A stretch of DNA of 64,000 nt from an uncultured Commensalibacter sp. (lineage in GTDB: Bacteria > Pseudomonadota > Alphaproteobacteria > Acetobacterales > Acetobacteraceae): positions 62,001 through 126,000 of the forward strand of contig CALYOP010000003.1 of the NCBI GenBank assembly GCA_945266285.1, read 5' to 3'. The notes beneath the pieces were generated by a model that worked only from the letters and a program-made list of their open reading frames with translations, was not told the origin of the DNA and did not search any database. Below, one piece after another: positions 56,104 to 64,000 of the stretch. The first letter of the stretch is position 1, and each line of letters opens with the position of its first letter. The position numbers and the translations under genes were made by a program.

Positions 56104-57783
56104 CTATCTTACAATAGGTTTGTATTTAATACGGCTAGGTTCGGTAGCATCTGGTCCCAAACGACGACGCTTATCTTCTTCGTAATCCTGGAAATTCCCT
56201 TCGAACCATTCCACATGGCTATCCCCTTCAAAAGCAAGGATATGTGTAGCTAAACGGTCAAGGAACCAGCGGTCATGGCTGATAACCACCGCACAACCAG
56301 CAAATTCTTCTAATGCTTCTTCCAAAACACGTAAGGTATCCAGATCAAGGTCATTGGTTGGTTCGTCAAGAAGGATAACATTGCTTTCCTGCTTCAACAT
56401 TTTTGCCAAATGCACCCGGTTACGCTCACCACCCGATAATACACCAACTTTTTTCTGTTGATCAGAACCTTTAAAGTTAAAGGTGCCAACATAAGCCCGA
56501 GAAGCAACAGCACGTTTTCCCAGATAAATGACATCTGTACCACCAGAAATTTCTTCCCAAACGGTCTTATTATCATCAAGTGAATGCCGTGACTGATCGA
56601 CATAGCCCAATTTTACCGTGTCTCCAATCCGAATTTCACCACTATCGGGTTTATCCGCACCAATGATCATTTTAAACAATGTTGATTTACCGGCACCATT
56701 GGGTCCAATTACCCCCACAATACCCCCAGGAGGTAATTTGAAATTTAATTTGTCGATTAAAAGCCGATCGTTAAAGCCCTTGGATAATTGGTCGGCTTCA
56801 ATAACAACACTGCCAAGACGCGGTCCAGGGGGAATATATATTTCTGCAACACCTGTCGCCTTTTCCTGACTTTGAGCAAGCATTTCTTCGTATTTTGTAA
56901 TACGTGCTTGACTTTTTGCCTGACGCGCTTTGGGAGAGGAATTAATCCATTGTTGTTCTGCAGCCAATGCCCGTTGACGTGCACTTTCCTCTTTTTCTTC
57001 CTGTGCCAAACGTTTACGTTTTTGCTCTAACCAAGAAGAATAATTGCCTTCAAAAGGATAGCCACGGCCACGTTCGATTTCCAAAATCCAATTTGTGACA
57101 TGATCCAAGAAATAGCGATCATGGGTAATCAGAATAACCGTTCCCGTATATTCCCGCAAAGTCTGTTCAAGCCACGCGACACTTTCAGCATCCAAATGGT
57201 TGGTTGGTTCATCAAGCAGCAAGATATCAGGTTTTTCCAAAAGCAAACGGCATAAAGCAACCCGGCGGCGTTCACCACCGGATAACTTATCAACCGGAGA
57301 ATCTGCAGGTGGGCAACGAAGTGCATCTAATGCGATTTCAATCTGCCGATCCAATTCCCAACCATTTCCGGCGTCAATTTTTTCCTGCAAATCAGCTTGT
57401 TCAGCCAATAAAGCATTCATGGTGTCATCATCCATCGGTTCAGCAAATTTCATTGAAATTTCGTTAAACCGATCCACCGCCTGTTTTAAAGGACCAAACC
57501 CTTCGGCCACATTTTCACCAACCGTTTTGGTTTCATCCAATTTTGGTTCCTGTTCCAGATAACCAACTTTTACACCATCTGCAGCCCAGGCTTCCCCACC
57601 GAATTCTTTGTCTCTACCCGCCATAATTCGGAGCAAAGTCGATTTACCAGCACCATTAACCCCAAGAACACCAATTTTAACACCCGGCAAAAAGGATAGT
57701 GTGATGCCTTTGAAAACTTCGCGACCACCCGGATAAGCCTTTGTTAGATCCTTCATTACATAAACATATTGCGGCCCAGCCAT
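56104..57783 (-). CDS. ettA: Energy-dependent translational throttle ABC-F protein EttA
   Basis: EttA is an ABC-F ATPase that binds the ribosomal E site and gates the first elongation steps according to ATP/ADP ratio. The 559-residue protein has two ABC cassettes: Walker [13 protein letters not shown] and signature [15 protein letters not shown] in the first, Walker [14 protein letters not shown] and signature [15 protein letters not shown] in the second. Walker B motifs are [14 protein letters not shown] and [14 protein letters not shown]. Length, the family start [23 protein letters not shown] and the C-terminus RIKYKPI match EttA/YjjK. It lacks membrane domains. A tRNA gene lies upstream on the same strand. 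Confidence 0.95.
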   Translation of the reverse strand: MAGPQYVYVMKDLTKAYPGGREVFKGITLSFLPGVKIGVLGVNGAGKSTLLRIMAGRDKEFGGEAWAADGVKVGYLEQEPKLDETKTVGENVAEGFGPLKQAVDRFNEISMKFAEPMDDDTMNALLAEQADLQEKIDAGNGWELDRQIEIALDALRCPPADSPVDKLSGGERRRVALCRLLLEKPDILLLDEPTNHLDAESVAWLEQTLREYTGTVILITHDRYFLDHVTNWILEIERGRGYPFEGNYSSWLEQKRKRLAQEEKEESARQRALAAEQQWINSSPKARQAKSQARITKYEEMLAQSQEKATGVAEIYIPPGPRLGSVVIEADQLSKGFNDRLLIDKLNFKLPPGGIVGVIGPNGAGKSTLFKMIIGADKPDSGEIRIGDTVKLGYVDQSRHSLDDNKTVWEEISGGTDVIYLGKRAVASRAYVGTFNFKGSDQQKKVGVLSGGERNRVHLAKMLKQESNVILLDEPTNDLDLDTLRVLEEALEEFAGCAVVISHDRWFLDRLATHILAFEGDSHVEWFEGNFQDYEEDKRRRLGPDATEPSRIKYKPIVR

Positions 57784-57859
57784 GCTCGGGGTGCTCCTCT
57801 ATTTTTAACTTATCGCAAAGGGGGATGAAATGCCTCTACTCATTATCGGCAAAAACGTA

Positions 57860-57933
57860 TGCGCCCGGCAGGAATTGAACCCGCAACCAAACCGTTATGA
57901 GCGGTCCGCTCTAACCAATTGAGCTACGGGCGC
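57860..57933 (-). tRNA. tRNA with CAU anticodon, probably tRNA-Ile2 (lysidine-modified) or elongator tRNA-Met
   Basis: The minus strand folds into a complete 74-nt cloverleaf: acceptor GCGCCCG/CGGGCGC with discriminator A, D arm GCTC-AATTGGTTA-GAGC, anticodon arm GACCG-CTCATAA-CGGTT, variable TGGTT, T arm GCGGG-TTCAATT-CCTGC. The anticodon is CAU. A G1-C72 pair rules out initiator tRNA. The variable-loop context TTTGGTTG resembles Ile2 tRNAs more than elongator Met; this is not decisive. The 3' CCA is not encoded. Confidence 0.9.
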
Positions 57934-58127
57934 ATAGACGTTCCTTTCATCTATTGCATTTTTGTTCGATTTGCAACCCATTGACAGCATAAATTGGTAA
58001 CTGTTTTTCGTTTAACTTCTAAATAATTTTAATTTTTTACTTATAAAGCAGAATGTGCTTTCTAATGATTTCCTCATCGGTTCATCAGAATCGATTCGAT
58101 CACTATTTTTCCTTTGGCAGGTTTATT

Positions 58128-58649
58128 ATGGACGTATCAAAAATTTCCGCGGGCAAAGATGTCCCCAATGACGTAAATGTCGTTATCGAAATCCCAAAAG
58201 ATTCACGTATCAAATACGAAGTTGACAAAGAAAGCGGCGCTGTTTTTGTTGATCGTATCGTATTTACCCCTATGGCCTACCCAGCAGCCTATGGATTCAT
58301 TCCACATACCTTGGCTGCAGATGGAGATCCCATTGACGCATTGGTTATTTTACCTGTAGCGGTTCAACCAGGATGCGTCGTTCGTGCGCGCCCGATTGGT
58401 GTTCTGAAAATGGAAGACGAATCTGGTATGGATGAAAAAATCATCTGTGTCCCTCATGACAAGGTGCATCCAATTTGTTCTAAAATTCAAAGCATCGACG
58501 ATTTACCTGAAATCGTCCGTCAAGAAATCGAGCACTTCTTTACCCACTACAAAGATCTTGAAAAAAATAAATGGGTCAAGGTTGAAGGCTGGGATAATCG
58601 TGAAAAAGCTTGTGAATTAATTTTCAAAGCTTTTAACAATTACAAATAA
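58128..58649 (+). CDS. ppa: Inorganic pyrophosphatase (family I)
   Basis: This soluble enzyme hydrolyses pyrophosphate, pulling biosynthetic reactions forward. The 173-residue protein has the metal-binding family I signature DGDPIDALVIL, the active-site regions EIPKDSRIKYEVDKESGAVFVDR (read as EIPKDSRIKYEVD) and YPAAYGFIPHTL, and the C-terminal THYKDLEKNKWVKVEGW. The ATG at 58128 follows GGCAGG and gives the family's normal N-terminus; the longer in-frame start at 58053 was rejected. A strong terminator follows. Confidence 0.95.
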   Translation: MDVSKISAGKDVPNDVNVVIEIPKDSRIKYEVDKESGAVFVDRIVFTPMAYPAAYGFIPHTLAADGDPIDALVILPVAVQPGCVVRARPIGVLKMEDESGMDEKIICVPHDKVHPICSKIQSIDDLPEIVRQEIEHFFTHYKDLEKNKWVKVEGWDNREKACELIFKAFNNYK

Positions 58650-58653
58650 CAAC

Positions 58654-58692
58654 AAAAAGACCTATTCCTCATCTTGGGAATAGGTCTTTTTC
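58654..58692. terminator. Bidirectional terminator between ppa and the GT4 gene
   Basis: AAAAAGACCTATTCC (58654-58668) pairs with GGAATAGGTCTTTTT (58677-58691) around an 8-base loop. A and T runs on both sides allow termination from either direction; it lies between the convergent ppa and glycosyltransferase genes. Confidence 0.9.
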
Positions 58693-58716
58693 ATATTTCA
58701 CAATAATTACTTATTT

Positions 58717-60009
58717 TTATTCTTGTTCTGCTTGCGCCAATATTGCCGCTTCAGCAGGAGATCGACCAAAATGGGTTTGTGGATTCCGACCCGCAATCAA
58801 TTCTGCAATCAATGTTTCATAATTCTTGAGATATTCTTCCATTGATAGGCTACGTTCTGCTTCCTCTCTGGCAGCCTTACGAATGGCCTGGGCAAGATTT
58901 TGATCTTCTAAAACCTCTAATATACGATCCGTTAAAGAAGCAGGTTTTAAGAAAGGTGTGAGAATTCCAGTTGTTCTATCGGCAATAAATTCTTTAACCG
59001 GTGCCGTATCACTAGCAATAATTGCACAACCCGTTGCCATAGCTTCACGCAATGACCACGATAATACAAATGGATAGGTTAAATAAACATGCGCATCAGA
59101 ACGTTTAAGTAACTGGGTAAAAACTGAATAAGGGGTTTGGCCTGCGAATAATATCCGCGACATATCCAATTGTGATTCTAATTTACGAAGATAATATTCA
59201 CGCCAAGAAATCCCCCCTTCTAAGGAAGCGCCATAGCTAACTTCATCACGACCGACGATGATAACTTTAATATCCTGACGCTCTCTTAATAAGCGAGGCA
59301 ATGCCCGCATCATGATATGAAAACCACGATAAGGTTCCAAACCACGTGCAACATAAGTCACCAGTTTTTCATTAGGATGAACAACGAAATCACCTATAAC
59401 AAAATCATTATGAAATATCGCTGGATCGGGTTTACAAATATCTAGGTTAACACCTTCGCGTAAAACTGAAATCTTTTTCCTAGCCCATTCTGGATAAATT
59501 GACCATTGAAACAAAGTTGGCGTTTGTCCCCAACCCGAGTTGGTTAAAGATAACAAGTTAATGGTATTCTTAATACGCACACGAGAAGGTAAATGATCAT
59601 CAACGGGAAATTCTGGATCAAAATCGACATCCAGACCTTTGATATGATAGTAAAATTCAAAATAACCTAATATGGGAACATCAGGATATACTTCTGTTAA
59701 ATGAAGCATTTCCCCCCATCCCTGATGTCCAATAATAATATCAGGCGTAAAGCCTAACCGCTTTAATGTTATCGCTGTTTCTTTAACTTCATCTGCCCGT
59801 CTAACCCCTTGCTCAATTTCTTTTAGCGCAGGATGTAACCCTTCAGGCATATTCTCACTAAATGTGTAAAATACTGAACGAACCCCTGGGATACCACGTT
59901 CATGAGCCTGACTGATAAAAACAACCTCATTGTCTGGATTCTTTACTAGGTGTTTTACAATATGAAGATATTGCCCAGGAAAATTCTGATGAATAAATAA
60001 ATATTTCAC
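58717..60009 (-). CDS. Family 4 glycosyltransferase
   Basis: This 430-residue enzyme has a GT-B fold. The N-terminal half starts MKYLFIHQNFPGQY and contains DIIIGHQGWGE. The C-terminal GT4 domain has KLVTYVARGLEPYRGFHIMM, VIIVGRDEVSYG and the E-x7-E region SWSLREAMATGCAIIASDTAPVKEFI, where the retaining GT4 catalytic Glu is expected. The sugar and acceptor are unknown; the neighbouring genes suggest a surface polysaccharide or protein-glycosylation role. An upstream gap of 133 bases separates it from the unknown gene at 60143. Confidence 0.88.
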   Translation of the reverse strand: MKYLFIHQNFPGQYLHIVKHLVKNPDNEVVFISQAHERGIPGVRSVFYTFSENMPEGLHPALKEIEQGVRRADEVKETAITLKRLGFTPDIIIGHQGWGEMLHLTEVYPDVPILGYFEFYYHIKGLDVDFDPEFPVDDHLPSRVRIKNTINLLSLTNSGWGQTPTLFQWSIYPEWARKKISVLREGVNLDICKPDPAIFHNDFVIGDFVVHPNEKLVTYVARGLEPYRGFHIMMRALPRLLRERQDIKVIIVGRDEVSYGASLEGGISWREYYLRKLESQLDMSRILFAGQTPYSVFTQLLKRSDAHVYLTYPFVLSWSLREAMATGCAIIASDTAPVKEFIADRTTGILTPFLKPASLTDRILEVLEDQNLAQAIRKAAREEAERSLSMEEYLKNYETLIAELIAGRNPQTHFGRSPAEAAILAQAEQE

Positions 60010-60142
60010 AATTCATCCAACATATTAATTAAAAATCGCTCAGCAAATTTTTTTATAAACACAGGAAACATATTATAGACTTATCACTCCTTGAATACCA
60101 AAATAGATAATCTGCAAGTAATAGATATCTATTTTGACATTA

Positions 60143-61252
60143 TTAAGTCTTATTACGTCCTGGAGGATTTTTACGTGTTGACGATTTCGGATTGCTTTTC
60201 TTTTGTGATTCCGACGACATTTCTGTAGCGTTATTATCCTCTATCATACCAGATGTTGGATCGGTAACAGGAAGATCGACCATAAACGTATCGTCTTCAT
60301 CTTCTTCCAATAAATCTTCATCGATCTCGATTTCATTTTCAGCTTCATTTAAGGAATCATCAGATGATTGCTGAACCGGAACAAGATCGAGTTTAAAAGA
60401 TTCTAATGGTGCAAGTGAAGGTGAAGAAAGAACTTCACTACTTCCAGTCGCAAGCTTTGTACCATCAATAAAGGAAGCCGTAAGCGTTAAACTATATTTC
60501 TTTTCTGCTTCTCCCTTTAAACGAATACAAATACCTAATAAAGGTAAAGCCATTCCGCGGCTACCACAAAATTGGTTACCACTATACCATGGTGACATCC
60601 AGCCTTTACCTAAAACAGCTTGATATTCAATATCATTTGGATCCAAGATATTTTTCTCCATGGAAAGTCCAAATCCTTCGATCCATGCCTTACTATCAGG
60701 TTGCCCAACCCAATTACCAGCCGGCACAATGACATCCCCTTCGCGTTGAACATGGGCAATAACCATAAGGCCTTCTTTCTGATCCGCATTCTGCGACGAT
60801 GCCGTTTGCTGAACCGATGATGAAGGAGGGTTAGCTACGGGTTTATTCACCGAAACAACAGGTCGAACCTGTTGCTGCATCACCGGATTTGCAACAATAT
60901 TTTGCGCATCATTTAAACGGACGACTTGTAATTTAGGCGCTGGATGTTGATGGGCTGGATTTTTATATACCGTTACCAAAATAAGACCAGGACCACCAGA
61001 AACACGAACTAATGCTGCGTTTTTCTCCCCTCCAATCCATCCATCTTTTTCAAATGTTTGAACACTAACCTGACTCGCCTGAGGAAAAGGAGGCAAAGAA
61101 ATACGTACTCCTGGAAAACCAAACTCATCTGGAGCCGTCTGATTAGGAGCATGATAGATACAATATAGACCTGCTCCCAAACTCATTAAATGACCATCGA
61201 CATCTAAATCGATCACACGCTGCTGATTATTTGATTGCTCAGATTGCAACAT
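60143..61252 (-). CDS. Unrecognised protein with Pro/Gln linker and acidic, then basic, C-terminal tail
   Basis: I do not recognise this 369-residue protein. No signal peptide is seen. Residues about 10-120 form a putative beta-rich domain (GHLMSLGAGLYCIYH; WIGGEKNAALVRVSGGPGLILVTVY). A Pro/Gln/Ser linker follows (about 125-165), then a second beta-rich domain (about 170-295; WIEGFGLSM, GWMSPWYSGNQFCGSRGMALPLLGI). The end is strongly acidic (DEDLLEEDEDD) and finishes with a basic tail (RKNPPGRNKT). It lies between two glycosyltransferase genes on the same strand, suggesting a scaffold or binding role in the same pathway, which is inference. Confidence 0.65.
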   Translation of the reverse strand: MLQSEQSNNQQRVIDLDVDGHLMSLGAGLYCIYHAPNQTAPDEFGFPGVRISLPPFPQASQVSVQTFEKDGWIGGEKNAALVRVSGGPGLILVTVYKNPAHQHPAPKLQVVRLNDAQNIVANPVMQQQVRPVVSVNKPVANPPSSSVQQTASSQNADQKEGLMVIAHVQREGDVIVPAGNWVGQPDSKAWIEGFGLSMEKNILDPNDIEYQAVLGKGWMSPWYSGNQFCGSRGMALPLLGICIRLKGEAEKKYSLTLTASFIDGTKLATGSSEVLSSPSLAPLESFKLDLVPVQQSSDDSLNEAENEIEIDEDLLEEDEDDTFMVDLPVTDPTSGMIEDNNATEMSSESQKKSNPKSSTRKNPPGRNKT

Positions 61253-61405
61253 TACTGGTTTTCCTGATTCTCTGAATACTATGATATCTTAATTTTAAAA
61301 CAATTCTAATTCTAGCAAGAATTAAGATTTTTTTCATCAATACAACAAGTAAATTTAAAATCAAATCGTTTAATATATCTCAAATACAAAAAAAATTAAT
61401 AATCA

Positions 61406-64000
61406 TTAGTTAGATAAACGACTTTTTTTACATAAATTCAACAAAGTATGATTTAGCTCCGAAATAGATAACGTCAAAGGGAACAACCACCCTCTTTTTG
61501 TTTTTCGAATACGCTCTGCTATAGCACCGAGGTCATAAGCTGCTGTCATTAGGCCCGCACGCCAAGCAATATTCAACGCATAACACCATGTTTCTGGCCA
61601 AACAGCAGGGAAAAAAGCAATATCACCATGTTGTGCACGTACCAAAGCGATTCCTTCTTCCTCTTCATAAGGACCGGTAATAAATACGCGATCCGTTTTA
61701 AGAATTTCCTCATCATCAGCGGTACGACCAATAATAACAAAATCCAAAGGTAAATTCCGATCATAAGCATCTTGGGCAAGGGCTTTAATCACTTCAAAAC
61801 CTTTTTCAATACCAATCGCACCTATAATACAAACTCTAAACCAATTTTCATGACATTTGGCGCCAATTTTTGGCATTACGCTATTATTTTCTAAACCAGA
61901 TAAAGATGAAAGCTGTTTTAAAGTTAATTCGGGATGATCGTCCTCAAGCGGGATGACTTGCAACGTATTAATATGCGGAAAATGTTTCAAAATCCGTTTT
62001 ACGACATCTTGAGAAGGTGCAAATACGTGGCGAGCTTGTGCAAATTCCTTAGATGAACGTTGGATTAATTCAGATACTGAAATATCCTCTTCAATCGCAG
62101 GACCTAGATTTTTGATGCATCGTTCACAAACCTTCAAATCAGGTTCACCACAATAACGTCCCTCTTCACCAACCAAGGCAATCCGCTGACATAGCCAAAT
62201 ATAATCATGAATGTAGATGTCATAATCAAGACCTAAATCATGACATAAATTACGAATAATTGGATGATGGCCTCCCAAATGTTGCCATTCAATATTCACG
62301 ATATCCAAGCGCCCTAATAGTCGGCATAATGATGCATATTCATCAGGAAGATTAAAAACGATATTCGGTAATAGTGATTCAATATCATCCTTGGGTAATG
62401 CCTGTAGATTGACCTCAAGCCGACATCCATCGCCTAAAATCGCTGGTCGTAAGATCAGAGGAATAAAACCTTTTTTTCTTAAATCCTGAACACGTTCCTG
62501 AACATGCCGTTCTACGCCACCTCCAAAAAGATGTGTGATCAGCAACACATAACGCAGCTTCTTACCCTTTTTCCCTTGTTGCTGCACGAAATATTGCCAA
62601 CGTTTTAAATCCAACCGCCTACGATATAAACGCAAAGGATTTTTATCGATAAATTCCATGATCATCTCGTGATAACCAGGATAAAGCCGATTTAAACTTT
62701 CAAGATTACGCTCCATCAATGCCATTTTAGCATTGCCAAAAGAAATGCTGCCTTGATGTCCAACGAAAACGGCAGGTGCAGCAACATGCTTCCATCCCAA
62801 ATGCCGCGCACGAATGCAAAAATCGTTTTCTTCGCCATAACCTTGTGCAAAAATATCTTCTCTTAATAATCCGGTTTGCCACAAACAATCATGACGGATA
62901 AACATGCAAAAACCATTTGCTGTCGGGATTTCAATGGTCTCTCCTTGATTGGCTGCTTTGGCATAAGCCATAAAATGCCGAATTGCCTTATGTGACGGCA
63001 CAGGATTATCTTCATCATGATAGGGATAAGAAAGAATGCTCGCATCATTAGAAAAAGGGGTTACCGTACCAATATTTGCTTCGCTATAAGCTGCATTCTG
63101 TAAACCTTCGAGCCAATTTGCCGCAACCCAAGTGTCACTATTCAGCAAAATCACATCATAACCTGGCCATGCTTTGAGACCAGAATTCACTGCGCCAGGG
63201 AAACCTTTATTCTGTTCATGGCGGATAAGCTTTACATTTTCCGATTGGGCAAATCGGTCTAAATCTACAGCAAGCGCCGCATCAGGTGAACAATCATCAA
63301 TTAACTGTATTATAACATCCGAAGGAACCGTATTCATTACACTCTGAATGCAATCGACGGTTATCTCTCGACCACGATATACAGGAATAATAATAACCGT
63401 ACCCAAGGCTTTATTTTGAGAAACAAGCGGGTTTTTCCCTTGATAAGAAGCCGATATAGGGAAAAAATTGGGCAAATCACGATATTTAATTGTTGCCTTT
63501 CTCGTCAAAGGTGCATGAAAAGCAATCGCCATTTCAATAGCACGCTCTTCCAATATAGGATCAATTGGACTACCAAAAATTGCTTTTCCATATTCATCGC
63601 GCAAATGAATCAAGCCTTTGGGTAATTCTTCTATAGGAATATGAAAATATCGTGCTCGAAATAATGGATCATCAAGGCTAACCTGTTTAGCCTGTTCAGT
63701 AACAATAATTTTGCGCCATAATTTCCCCTTTGAATCATAAATATTCAATTGAGGGATTCGTTCCGGTTCTGCGGGGTACCACAACCATCCTGTAATTTGT
63801 TGGCCCTGTTTTTCAACAAATCCTTCGGTACGATAAATCGATTTAAGATCAACCGGACTTCCAATCAAAGGTTGTTTATGCTGTTCAACCCGTAAAAAAC
63901 GATATTTTTCCCAACCCTCAGGAAGCTTAAAACGTTCTTCTGAACTATTTCCAATCCATTGATCATCTAAATAAAAATCTATTTTTTCTTGCGAAAAAAC
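61406..64000 (-). CDS. Large glycosyltransferase with GT2 and GT4-like domains (N-terminus outside window)
   Basis: The reading frame stays open from 61406 to the last base, so the gene begins beyond 64000; the TTG at 63868 is internal. At least 864 residues are visible. The N-terminal part has two related beta-rich segments (each ending near GSPVDL / GSPIDP). A GT2 domain follows, with VIIIPVYRGREITVDCI, the acidic motif LLNSDTWVAANWLEG, and AQGYGEENDFCIRARHLGW. The C-terminal half is a GT-B-like domain (LITHLFGGGVERHVQERV; VCIIGAIGIEKGFEVIKAL; FFPAVWPETWCYALNIAWRAGL, with a Glu in PETW). Such double enzymes elongate surface polysaccharides with alternating linkages; the product here is unknown. 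Confidence 0.83.
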   Translation of the reverse strand, partial: VFSQEKIDFYLDDQWIGNSSEERFKLPEGWEKYRFLRVEQHKQPLIGSPVDLKSIYRTEGFVEKQGQQITGWLWYPAEPERIPQLNIYDSKGKLWRKIIVTEQAKQVSLDDPLFRARYFHIPIEELPKGLIHLRDEYGKAIFGSPIDPILEERAIEMAIAFHAPLTRKATIKYRDLPNFFPISASYQGKNPLVSQNKALGTVIIIPVYRGREITVDCIQSVMNTVPSDVIIQLIDDCSPDAALAVDLDRFAQSENVKLIRHEQNKGFPGAVNSGLKAWPGYDVILLNSDTWVAANWLEGLQNAAYSEANIGTVTPFSNDASILSYPYHDEDNPVPSHKAIRHFMAYAKAANQGETIEIPTANGFCMFIRHDCLWQTGLLREDIFAQGYGEENDFCIRARHLGWKHVAAPAVFVGHQGSISFGNAKMALMERNLESLNRLYPGYHEMIMEFIDKNPLRLYRRRLDLKRWQYFVQQQGKKGKKLRYVLLITHLFGGGVERHVQERVQDLRKKGFIPLILRPAILGDGCRLEVNLQALPKDDIESLLPNIVFNLPDEYASLCRLLGRLDIVNIEWQHLGGHHPIIRNLCHDLGLDYDIYIHDYIWLCQRIALVGEEGRYCGEPDLKVCERCIKNLGPAIEEDISVSELIQRSSKEFAQARHVFAPSQDVVKRILKHFPHINTLQVIPLEDDHPELTLKQLSSLSGLENNSVMPKIGAKCHENWFRVCIIGAIGIEKGFEVIKALAQDAYDRNLPLDFVIIGRTADDEEILKTDRVFITGPYEEEEGIALVRAQHGDIAFFPAVWPETWCYALNIAWRAGLMTAAYDLGAIAERIRKTKRGWLFPLTLSISELNHTLLNLCKKSRLSN

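Noticed and set aside
1-64000. CRISPR array, prophage, transposon, toxin-antitoxin or secretion island
   Set aside because: No direct-repeat array, integrase, transposase or phage gene was seen; the XRE regulator at 50212 has no toxin partner.

Overview
This window is a contiguous stretch of an AT-rich alphaproteobacterial chromosome. The best overall fit is the acetic acid bacteria (Acetobacteraceae), probably a reduced-genome, insect-associated member such as Commensalibacter. That placement is inferred from gene content and composition: ruvCAB with yebC and ybgC-tolQ, a very long SMC protein of about 1,500 residues, a CarD-type regulator, TamAB, an MlaA/MlaC pair and system-I cytochrome c maturation. 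No rRNA, phage, IS element or CRISPR array was seen. Genes are densely packed, with several 1-11 base overlaps and repeated use of TTG starts.

Layout. 1-6.9 kb (minus strand): secA, yebC, ruvC-ruvA-ruvB, ybgC and the start of tolQ, i.e. protein export, recombination and envelope. 7.2-11.8 kb (plus): two consecutive periplasmic parvulin foldases, argJ and rlmN. 11.8-15.1 kb: an unrecognised repeat protein, a bestrophin-like channel and a CarD-family regulator, followed by an AT-rich gap of about 0.8 kb. 16-24 kb: a TPR/glycosyltransferase-like gene carrying what look like three compensating frameshifts, converging on tamA-tamB. 24.2-31.1 kb: an acyltransferase, pckA, then the miaB-phoH-ybeY-corC run. 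31.4-40.8 kb: fructokinase, a DUF486 membrane protein, a DsbA-like oxidoreductase, smc with an overlapping membrane-anchored gene, and an OprP-like porin.

41-50.2 kb: a GT2 glycosyltransferase overlapping a two-gene ABC importer that has no binding protein beside it, a YciI protein, and the cytochrome c maturation run ccmC-D-E-F-G-H-I (ccmA and ccmB are not in the window). 50.2-52.5 kb: an XRE regulator, a small membrane protein, and divergent bfd and bfr for iron storage and release. 53-58.7 kb: mlaA-mlaC for lipid transport, bluB, a GNAT acetyltransferase, ettA, a CAU-anticodon tRNA and ppa. 58.7 kb to the right edge: a polysaccharide-type cluster with a GT4 glycosyltransferase, an unknown protein with an acidic tail, and a large two-domain glycosyltransferase whose reading frame stays open to the window edge.

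Much of the window serves the cell envelope: SecA, parvulins, TamAB, Mla, Tol, DsbA, porin, Ccm and glycosyltransferases. The observations most worth a second look are the 534-residue repeat protein, the compensated frameshifts in the TPR gene, a perfect 15-bp inverted repeat filling the pckA-miaB gap, the smc-linked degenerate phosphodiesterase-like protein, and the right-hand glycosyltransferase cluster.
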